This document shows positions 1-5,821 of a stretch of DNA of 10,561 nt, piece by piece. The notes beneath the pieces were generated by a model that was not told where the DNA came from, made no database searches, and worked only from the letters and a program-made list of their open reading frames with translations. The stretch is from an uncultured Acetatifactor sp. Its GTDB lineage: Bacteria; Bacillota; Clostridia; Lachnospirales; Lachnospiraceae. The stretch is from the NCBI GenBank assembly GCA_910577235.1, contig CAJTMX010000018.1, positions 74,905 through 85,465 of the forward strand, written 5' to 3'. A program made the translations under genes and the position numbers. The stretch's first letter is position 1. Each line of letters opens with the position of its first letter.

Positions 1-2
1 TA

Positions 3-239
3 GTGAGACTGGAAGACAGGCTAGACAGACTGGAACTGGATGTGACAAGCATCAAACTGACTCTTGAAAACGAGATCCGTGAAAACATTATGCGTGTTGC
101 GGAAGGGCATCTGGACTTATACCGGAGTTTAAGAGAGACGACCAAGATAGACGACGAAAAGGAAATGATAACGATAAGGGTCAATATTTTGGAAACGGAA
201 CTGAGGACGATAAAAGAACGGCTTGAGCAGATAGCGTAG
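3..239 (+). CDS. Small coiled-coil protein, 5' end cut by window
   Basis: Seventy-eight residues are visible and the frame is open to the left edge, so this is probably the C-terminal part of a longer protein. A GTG at the first in-frame codon could be read as a start, but no ribosome binding site can be seen. The sequence is almost wholly charged and amphipathic, with leucine and isoleucine at heptad-like spacing (LEDRLDRLELDV near the start, ETELRTIKERLEQI at the end), which predicts a long helical coiled coil. There are no cysteines, no membrane segment and no catalytic motif. The stop is 36 nt before the hydrogenase start with no terminator between, so the two are probably cotranscribed. 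I recall similar small coiled-coil proteins from Lachnospiraceae but know of no assigned function. A structural or oligomerisation role is only a guess. Confidence 0.6.
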   Translation: MRLEDRLDRLELDVTSIKLTLENEIRENIMRVAEGHLDLYRSLRETTKIDDEKEMITIRVNILETELRTIKERLEQIA

Positions 240-262
240 TCCGCAACAAATCTATTGTAATC

Positions 263-267
263 AGGAG
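263..267 (+). promoter_or_regulatory. RBS that fixes the hydrogenase start
   Basis: AGGAG sits 8 nt before the ATG at 276, a normal spacing. The TTG at 270 in the same frame lies only 2 nt after this site and is too close to be used, so the ATG is preferred. Confidence 0.7.
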
Positions 268-275
268 AATTGCCT

Positions 276-1769
276 ATGAGCAGTATGAGAGGAATTGACA
301 CCCCGATTCGGCAGCGAAGACGCATGGTATTTCGGGAGGTGGCCAATCTGGCCTACACTTCCACAAATCTGAAAGATGACATGGAAGCCCTGCCCTACAA
401 GCTGGTGGATTATGAAGAGTCTGAATATTGGGAGAGCGTGTATCGGGAGCGCGCTATTATCCGGGAGAGGATACGTCTGGCGATGGGCATGAGCCTGCGT
501 CCGGAGAACCGCAACCGTCCCGGCCATCTGACAGAGGGGGTGGAGGAGAGCAACATCGCCGAGAAATATTATGAACCGCCTTTGATGCAGGTGATTCCGT
601 CGGCCTGTAACGCCTGCCCGGAAAACATGTATGAAGTGACTAATACATGCATGGGGTGCGTGGCTCATCCCTGCCAGCTGGTTTGTCCCAAAGGTGCCAT
701 CCGTTTTGAGAAGGGAAAATCCGTTATTGACCAGGACAAATGCATAAAGTGCGGAAAATGTAAGGAGATATGCCCATATGACGCGATCACCCACAGAGAG
801 CGTCCCTGTAAGGCCGCCTGCGGTTTGGGGGCCATTAAGAGTGACGTACACGGCAGGGCTGTGATCGATAACGACATGTGCGTATCCTGCGGACAGTGCA
901 TGGTCAGTTGCCCTTTCGGCGCGGTGGCGGACAAATCCCAGATATTCCAGCTGATCCGAGCCATGCAGTCGGGCAAAAGAGTGATCGCGCAGGTGGCTCC
1001 GGCATTTGTAGGACAGTTTGGCCCTAAGGTTTCACCGGATATGTTTAAAACGGCGCTGAAAGAGCTGGGATTTGAGGATGTGTATGAGACCGCCATAGGC
1101 GCGGACGCGGGCTGTATGGCCGAGGCGGAACATTATGTGAATGAGGTGGCCAACGGGAAACAGGCATTCAGCCTGACTTCCTGCTGTCCTTCCTGGATCA
1201 TGATGGCAAAGCATCTGTTTCCGGAGACGATTGATAAGATCAGTCCGGAATTGACCCCCATGGTGGCGACAGCCCGAAAGATCAAAGCGGAATTTCCGGA
1301 CGCTCTGGTAGTGTTTATTGGTCCCTGCGCATCCAAAAAACTGGAGGCCATGGGCACTTCGGTGCGTTCCGATGTGGATTTTGTGATCACTTTTGAAGAG
1401 CTGGCGGGTATGTTTGAGGCCAGAGATATTCTGGTGGACGAGATACAGGCTCTGGATCATATGGAGGATGCCACTGCGGCCGGACGCGGTTACGGAGTGG
1501 CAGGGGGTGTAGCTGCTGCCATAGAGGAGTGCATCAATGCATATTACCCCGGTACGCCGGTGCATATCGAACATGCCGAGAGTCTGACCGAGTGTAAGAA
1601 AGCGTTGCTGCTGGCTAAGGCGGGCAAGATGAACGGATGTCTGATCGAGGGTATGGCATGCCCGGGCGGATGTATTGCCGGAGCAGGCACCAACATTGCG
1701 CTGGGGCAGGCGGCCAGGGAACTGAGCAAATTCAAGGAGGCAGCCCGATACAAGGTTCCTCCGCAGTAA
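276..1769 (+). CDS. Monomeric [FeFe] hydrogenase, group B type
   Basis: This cytoplasmic 497-residue iron-sulfur enzyme is predicted to interconvert protons and H2, with ferredoxin the likely partner. After an N-terminal region of about 110 residues without cysteines come ferredoxin-like cysteine clusters: CxxC at 111-114, CxxCx4CxxxCP at 125-138, CxxCxxCxxxCP at 156-167, CxxxC at 178-182, and CxxCxxCxxxCP at 202-213. The H-cluster domain follows, with all three signatures: TSCCPSW (301-307), GPCASK (349-354) and EGMACPGGCIAGAG (458-471). These supply the four cysteine ligands and the proton-transfer cysteine. The serine in TSCCPSW and GPC in place of the MPC of classical group A enzymes fit group B. 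No HydE, HydF or HydG maturase is in the window, and no partner subunit is adjacent. The gene follows the coiled-coil gene closely. Hydrogenase-like assignment is very secure; the group assignment is from motif memory. Confidence 0.93.
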   Translation: MSSMRGIDTPIRQRRRMVFREVANLAYTSTNLKDDMEALPYKLVDYEESEYWESVYRERAIIRERIRLAMGMSLRPENRNRPGHLTEGVEESNIAEKYYEPPLMQVIPSACNACPENMYEVTNTCMGCVAHPCQLVCPKGAIRFEKGKSVIDQDKCIKCGKCKEICPYDAITHRERPCKAACGLGAIKSDVHGRAVIDNDMCVSCGQCMVSCPFGAVADKSQIFQLIRAMQSGKRVIAQVAPAFVGQFGPKVSPDMFKTALKELGFEDVYETAIGADAGCMAEAEHYVNEVANGKQAFSLTSCCPSWIMMAKHLFPETIDKISPELTPMVATARKIKAEFPDALVVFIGPCASKKLEAMGTSVRSDVDFVITFEELAGMFEARDILVDEIQALDHMEDATAAGRGYGVAGGVAAAIEECINAYYPGTPVHIEHAESLTECKKALLLAKAGKMNGCLIEGMACPGGCIAGAGTNIALGQAARELSKFKEAARYKVPPQ

Positions 1770-1837
1770 ATCTCGCGGTACATGAGGGAGATTGAAGGAT
1801 ACTGTTACAGAATACAGTTAATAGAAAGGAAGAAAAA

Positions 1838-3295
1838 ATGGAGAAGATAAGGACAAGATATGCTCCCAGTCCCACAGGGAAAATGCATGTGGGTAATCTG
1901 CGCTCTGCGCTGTATGAGTTTCTGATCGCAAAACACGCGGGAGGAGATTTCATGCTGCGCATAGAGGATACGGATCAGGAGCGCTTTGTGGAAGGAGCGA
2001 TCGAGATCATCTACCGCACTATGGAGAAGACGGGGCTGGTTCATGACGAGGGCCCGGATAAGGACGGCGGCTATGGTCCCTATGTGCAGAGCGAGCGGAT
2101 GAAGACGGGCATATATATGAAGTACGCCAGAGAATTGATCGACAAAGGAGAAGCTTACTATTGCTTTTGTGACAAGGAGCGCCTGGCGTCTCTGAAGACC
2201 GAGGTTGTGGAAGGCAAAGAGATCAGCATTTATGACAAACATTGTCTGGGGCTTTCTCAGGAGGAGATACAGGCCAATCTTGAGGCGGGTAAGCCCTTCG
2301 TGATCCGCCAGAATATTCCCAATGAAGGAAAGACAACCTTTCATGACGAACTGTACGGTGATATCACAGTGGAAAACAGTGAGTTGGACGATATGATCCT
2401 GATTAAATCCGACGGCTTTCCTACCTACAATTTCGCCAATGTGGTGGATGACCATACCATGAATATTACCCATGTGGTTCGGGGGAATGAGTATCTGTCC
2501 TCCTCTCCTAAATATGTGCGGCTGTATGATGCTTTTGGCTGGCAGGTGCCGGTGTATATTCACCTGCCCTTAATTACCGATGAGAATCACAAGAAACTGG
2601 CAAAGAGAAGCGGGCATGCTTCCTTTGAAGATCTGCTGGACCAAGGGTTTGTGACGGAGGCGATAATAAACTATATTGCGCTGCTTGGCTGGAGCCCGGA
2701 GGAAAACCGGGAGATTTTCAGTCTTCAGGAATTGATCGATAATTTTGATTACCGTCGCATCAGCAAGTCTCCCGCCGTGTTTGACATTGTAAAACTGCGC
2801 TGGATGAACGGTGAATATATTAAGGCGATGGATTTTGACGCGTTCTTTGAGATGGCGGAGCCTTATCTGAAAGAAGCTCTTCCGGGAGAACTTGACTTAA
2901 AAAAGATCGCGGCTATGGTCAAGACCCGTATAGAAGTATTTCCTGATATTGCGGAGATGGTGGATTTTTTCCGGGAGTTGCCGGAGTATGATATAGCCAT
3001 GTACACCCATAAAAAGATGAAGACGGATACAACTTCCTCGCTGGAGGTGCTGAAAGATGTACTGCCTATTTTGGAGGCACAGGAGGAGTATAGTAACGAT
3101 GCGCTGTATCAGACGTTGAGCGCGTATGTAGAGCAAAAGGGCTGTAAGAACGGCTATGTGATGTGGCCGGTCCGCACCGCCGTTTCCGGCAAGCAGATGA
3201 CCCCTGCCGGAGCAACCGAGATCATGGAGATTCTGGGCAAGGAGGAATCCCTGCGGCGCATCCGTAAGGGCATTGAACTGTTGCTGAATGTGTGA
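1838..3295 (+). CDS. gltX: Glutamyl-tRNA synthetase
   Basis: This cytoplasmic class I aminoacyl-tRNA synthetase attaches glutamate to tRNA(Glu). At 485 residues it has the usual bacterial length. The class I signature is at 11-20 (SPTGKMHVGN, the HIGH motif read as HVGN), followed by RIEDTD at 41-46. The second ATP motif is KLAKR at 253-257, in place of the common KLSKR. Cys109, Cys111, Tyr132 and Cys136 reproduce the spacing of the zinc site I know from the E. coli enzyme (CxC, then YxxxC 21 residues on), so a zinc-binding insertion is likely kept. An AAAGGAAG ribosome site precedes the ATG at good spacing. The 68-nt gap from the hydrogenase shows no convincing promoter or terminator. In Firmicutes the enzyme is commonly non-discriminating and also charges tRNA(Gln) for GatCAB, but specificity cannot be read here. 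Confidence 0.97.
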   Translation: MEKIRTRYAPSPTGKMHVGNLRSALYEFLIAKHAGGDFMLRIEDTDQERFVEGAIEIIYRTMEKTGLVHDEGPDKDGGYGPYVQSERMKTGIYMKYARELIDKGEAYYCFCDKERLASLKTEVVEGKEISIYDKHCLGLSQEEIQANLEAGKPFVIRQNIPNEGKTTFHDELYGDITVENSELDDMILIKSDGFPTYNFANVVDDHTMNITHVVRGNEYLSSSPKYVRLYDAFGWQVPVYIHLPLITDENHKKLAKRSGHASFEDLLDQGFVTEAIINYIALLGWSPEENREIFSLQELIDNFDYRRISKSPAVFDIVKLRWMNGEYIKAMDFDAFFEMAEPYLKEALPGELDLKKIAAMVKTRIEVFPDIAEMVDFFRELPEYDIAMYTHKKMKTDTTSSLEVLKDVLPILEAQEEYSNDALYQTLSAYVEQKGCKNGYVMWPVRTAVSGKQMTPAGATEIMEILGKEESLRRIRKGIELLLNV

Positions 3296-5213
3296 TCAAA
3301 TATACAGTATGCTCAGCGCCGCACAGCGCAGGGCAGTGACCCACGGGGAAGGGCCCATGCTGGTAACGGCAGGGCCCGGTTCCGGCAAAACCCATGTACT
3401 GACCAGCCGTATCCTGTATCTGACACAGCATCGGCATGTACCGCCGGGGCAGATACTGGTGATCACTTTTACAAGAGAGGCAGCCAGAACCATGCAATGC
3501 CGGTATTTTCAAATGGCAGAAGAGTTACGTGTTTCCACGGATGTCAGCCAAGTCGCTTTCGGAACCTTTCACTCATTCTTTTATCAGATTCTCAGAAGTT
3601 CGGAGAGATATACCAACTATCGCATTATCGGGGATATGGACAGACAGAAACTTCTCTATCCGCTGCTGCGTGAGATCAGAGTCAGGCAGGGGGAAGTGTC
3701 CCCCTATTTTGATCCTGTGAGCCAGGAGGAGGTGAGACATGTTCTGACCGCCATCAGTTATGGCAAAAACACAGGCCAGGGATCGGCGGCAGGAGGAGGG
3801 TTGCCGGAGACTTGGCGAGAACACTTCGGCGAGATATGGGCTGAATACGAAAATCTAAAGGAGCAGCGCAGACAGTTGGAACTGGACGACCTGTTGACAT
3901 TGGCGGCCAGGGAACTGGAACGGGACGAGAGTCTTCAGCGATATTGGCAGCGGAGGTACAGTTATATATTGGTGGATGAATTTCAGGACTGTAATCAAGT
4001 GCAGTATGAGATTATAAAATTGCTGTGTCCGCAAGAGGGGAATCTCTTTGCCGTGGGAGATGACGATCAGGCTATCTATGGCTTCCGGGGAGCAGACCCG
4101 GGGATAATGCGGCGTTTTATGAAAGAATACGGAGGCAGCAGTATTCCGAATGAACATGAAATGCCCGCTCACGTGGTACTGGGACGAAACTATCGCTGCG
4201 CGCCTGAGATCGTAAAGGCATCGGCCGCCGTGATCGCCTGCAACCGGCAGAGAGAGTCAAAACACCTGGTCTCAGCCAGAGATTCCGGCGGCAGCGTGCG
4301 GATCAGAGGGTTTGAGGGACCCAGGGAGGAGAGGCGCTATGTGTTGTCCGAGTGCAGGGGCAGGAACCATGGAGAGCTGGACCGCTGGGCGGTTCTGTTT
4401 CGTACCAACAGCCTGCTGGGAATCTTTGCGGCGGAGCTGGTTCAGGCGGGGATTCCCTACGTCACAGGGGAAAAAGTAGAGAACATATATGATCATTTTA
4501 TAGTGAGAGATGTGATGGACTATTTTCGGGTGGCTCATGGCAGCAGGCAGCGGCGGATCTTACTGCGAATATGGAACCGTCCCAGGCTACATATAGGCAG
4601 GGAGGCGCTTTGTGAACCGGAGGTAGATATGGAGCGTATACGACAGTTTTACAGCCGTGAACCCTATGAGAATCCGGCGGCAGTCAGAGATTTGGAACAG
4701 TTTGAAAGAAAGCTTGAGAGGCTTCGGAATTTTTCTCTGGATTTGGGTGTGACATTTATCCGCAGAGGTTTTGGGTACGAGGATTATCTGCGAGGCAGGG
4801 CCGGAGACAACAGGGAATTGTTGGCTAAATGGCTGGAGGTGCTGGATTGGCTGGAGCAGGACTGCAGAGGGTGCAGATCCCTGCATGAGTGGGAGCGCCG
4901 GCAGGAGAGAGCGTCCTGTGGGGAGGGCAACAAAAAAGATCCCCCTCGGGGCATTCACATCCTGACTATGCATGCCGCTAAAGGATTGGAATATGATAGG
5001 GTATTTCTGATGGATGTCAACGAGGGAAACATTCCCAGGCTGAGAAAGGGGGAGGAACCGTCCCAGGCGCTTATAGAAGAGGAACGGCGTTTGCTGTATG
5101 TGGCAATGACCCGGGCCAGAGACAGTCTGGAACTGTTGTATCAAAATGGAACCAGGGAGCGTCCCAGACTGCCCTCAACCTTTTTGCGGCCTTTGCTGGG
5201 GGAGTATGCCTAG
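3288..5213 (+). CDS. UvrD/PcrA-type ATP-dependent DNA helicase
   Basis: A superfamily 1A 3'-5' helicase with the full motif set in order: Q-like LSAAQRRAV (9-17), Walker A AGPGSGKT (28-35), motif Ia TFTREAA (60-66), GTFHS (92-96), Walker B VDEFQD (229-234), motif III VGDDDQAIYGFRGA (256-269), motif IV NYRC (301-304), motif V TMHAAKGLEYD (560-570) and motif VI EERRLLYVAMTRAR (598-611). At 641 residues it is about 80-100 shorter than typical UvrD or PcrA. The shortening falls in the 2A/2B region, and the protein stops soon after motif VI without a C-terminal tail. The start ATG lies inside the last codons of gltX (8-nt overlap) with no good ribosome site of its own, suggesting translational coupling; ATG 3309 is a less likely alternative. 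A repair or fork-processing role is inferred from the family. It is probably a paralogue rather than the main PcrA. Confidence 0.92.
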   Translation: MCDQIYSMLSAAQRRAVTHGEGPMLVTAGPGSGKTHVLTSRILYLTQHRHVPPGQILVITFTREAARTMQCRYFQMAEELRVSTDVSQVAFGTFHSFFYQILRSSERYTNYRIIGDMDRQKLLYPLLREIRVRQGEVSPYFDPVSQEEVRHVLTAISYGKNTGQGSAAGGGLPETWREHFGEIWAEYENLKEQRRQLELDDLLTLAARELERDESLQRYWQRRYSYILVDEFQDCNQVQYEIIKLLCPQEGNLFAVGDDDQAIYGFRGADPGIMRRFMKEYGGSSIPNEHEMPAHVVLGRNYRCAPEIVKASAAVIACNRQRESKHLVSARDSGGSVRIRGFEGPREERRYVLSECRGRNHGELDRWAVLFRTNSLLGIFAAELVQAGIPYVTGEKVENIYDHFIVRDVMDYFRVAHGSRQRRILLRIWNRPRLHIGREALCEPEVDMERIRQFYSREPYENPAAVRDLEQFERKLERLRNFSLDLGVTFIRRGFGYEDYLRGRAGDNRELLAKWLEVLDWLEQDCRGCRSLHEWERRQERASCGEGNKKDPPRGIHILTMHAAKGLEYDRVFLMDVNEGNIPRLRKGEEPSQALIEEERRLLYVAMTRARDSLELLYQNGTRERPRLPSTFLRPLLGEYA

Positions 5214-5524
5214 TCCGGCAGAATCTCGTCAAATTCCTGATCGTCCAGAAATTCGTCAAAAGCGTCAGCCACCTTTTCATATTCTTCATCACTGTCAATA
5301 TACCCAAGTTCCGGCTCCTCACCCGGGTCGTCCGGATTCTCGCTGTAACGGTAAAACCATACTTCACCGTCCTGGTTCTCTCCCTTATCGTCCAAAGGCA
5401 GCAGCACGATATAGTCCTGTTTCTCCACCTCCAGGATTGTGATGACGGCGCAGGTCACATCCTTCCCATCGTCCAGAGACAGCTCCACAGTCATCTCCTC
5501 AGCGGGTTCTTCGTATTTTGCCAT
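5210..5524 (-). CDS. DUF1292 (YrzB-like) small acidic protein
   Basis: This 104-residue, strongly acidic protein has no signal peptide or membrane segment. The middle (about residues 10-58) has the pattern of DUF1292 proteins, the family of B. subtilis YrzB: alternating hydrophobic strands such as CAVITILEVEKQDYIVLLPL followed by GEVWFYRY. The C-terminal third is almost all Asp and Glu with a few aromatics and probably forms an acidic helix or tail. The function of the family is unknown to me. A GGAGG site lies 8 nt before the ATG, and a good promoter lies upstream (5565-5593). The gene runs against the helicase gene and shares a CTAG stop with it, so no terminator separates them. It is likely monocistronic. 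Confidence 0.85.
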   Translation of the reverse strand: MAKYEEPAEEMTVELSLDDGKDVTCAVITILEVEKQDYIVLLPLDDKGENQDGEVWFYRYSENPDDPGEEPELGYIDSDEEYEKVADAFDEFLDDQEFDEILPD

Positions 5525-5564
5525 AAGAGTATCCTCCGTTTCTAAGAATGTATATTACTCTTTC

Positions 5565-5593
5565 ATTGTACAATATTGTATTTTTTATTGCAA
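5565..5593 (-). promoter_or_regulatory. Predicted sigma-A promoter of the DUF1292 gene
   Basis: On the minus strand, TTGCAA (5588-5593) and TACAAT (5565-5570) are separated by exactly 17 nt. Transcription would start about 35 nt before the ATG. The -10 box is part of ATTGTACAAT (5565-5574), a perfect 10-bp palindrome, which overlaps a second perfect 12-bp palindrome, TACAATATTGTA (5569-5580). Confidence 0.6.
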
Positions 5594-5598
5594 TAAGA

Positions 5599-5627
5599 TT
5601 TACAGATGAATGAAAAAAGGATATAAT
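5599..5627 (+). promoter_or_regulatory. Predicted sigma-A promoter toward the GH13 gene
   Basis: TTTACA (5599-5604) and a perfect TATAAT (5622-5627) are separated by 17 nt. The start point would fall near 5634, just before the 9-bp direct repeat and the 140-bp insert, so the insert would be transcribed as the 5' leader of the GH13 gene. It is divergent from the DUF1292 promoter, with only 5 nt between the two -35 boxes. Confidence 0.6.
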
Positions 5628-5636
5628 CATTGATAG

Positions 5637-5794
5637 AACAGCAATGGGTAATTGCAAAATGCTCTGTCTAAGTGACGGAGCTGGTCCAAATAGACAAAAA
5701 CGGGCTCCGATGCAGTGGCAGGTCGTCCTTATTTTGTCTATTTCGCCCATCCCCTGTATCCTGAAACGGGGTTTCGCAATTACCTAACAGTAAT
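5637..5794. mobile_element. Candidate MITE-like insert with flanking direct repeats
   Basis: The core is 5646-5785 (140 bp). Its ends are inverted repeats: GGGTAATTGC at 5646-5655 against GCAATTACCT at 5776-5785, which match at 9 of 10 positions, with a further AAA/TTT match one base inward. Exactly abutting them are AACAGCAAT (5637-5645) and AACAGTAAT (5786-5794), identical at 8 of 9 positions, as expected of an aged target duplication. Removing the core plus one repeat would leave a compact leader from the promoter to the ribosome site. There is no coding potential, which fits a non-autonomous element. The alternative is a native structured leader whose flanking repeats are coincidental. 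Only this one copy is visible, so mobility is inferred. Confidence 0.45.
5646..5785 (+). ncRNA. Candidate structured RNA in the GH13 leader
   Basis: On the plus strand the segment can fold into a closed multi-branch structure. P1 is 5647-5655 with 5776-5784 (9 bp, plus a G-U pair at the base and three A-U pairs inside a one-nucleotide mismatch). P2 is 5661-5668 with 5674-5681 (8 bp, one G-U, loop UAAGU). P3 is 5688-5699 with 5732-5743 (12 bp, perfect) enclosing a smaller imperfect hairpin near 5702-5728. P4 is 5752-5757 with 5766-5771 (6 bp, one G-U). GGGC 5702-5705 could also pair with GCCC 5745-5748 as a pseudoknot. I compared it from memory with the common riboswitch classes, 6S, SRP and T-box and recognised none. 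No terminator follows before the start codon, so it would be a leader rather than a free RNA. Confidence 0.45.
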
Positions 5795-5821
5795 AAAGCA
5801 GGAAAGGAAGGTGTGGGTAAT

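Noticed and set aside
1770..1837. Short dyads between the hydrogenase gene and gltX (such as ACTGT/ACAGT) as a terminator or operator
   Set aside because: The stems are about 5 bp with no T-tract, too weak to support a call.
5499..5750. Minus-strand 83-codon frame across the intergenic region and the 140-bp insert
   Set aside because: It overlaps both promoters and the DUF1292 start, and has no ribosome site or family resemblance.
5646..5785. Match to known RNA classes (6S, SRP, T-box, M-box, SAM, TPP, guanidine-I, HDV-like ribozyme)
   Set aside because: Core consensus blocks of these classes, as far as I can recall them, are absent, and the closed fold of about 140 nt with three inner hairpins does not fit 6S. 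This was done by eye without a covariance search.
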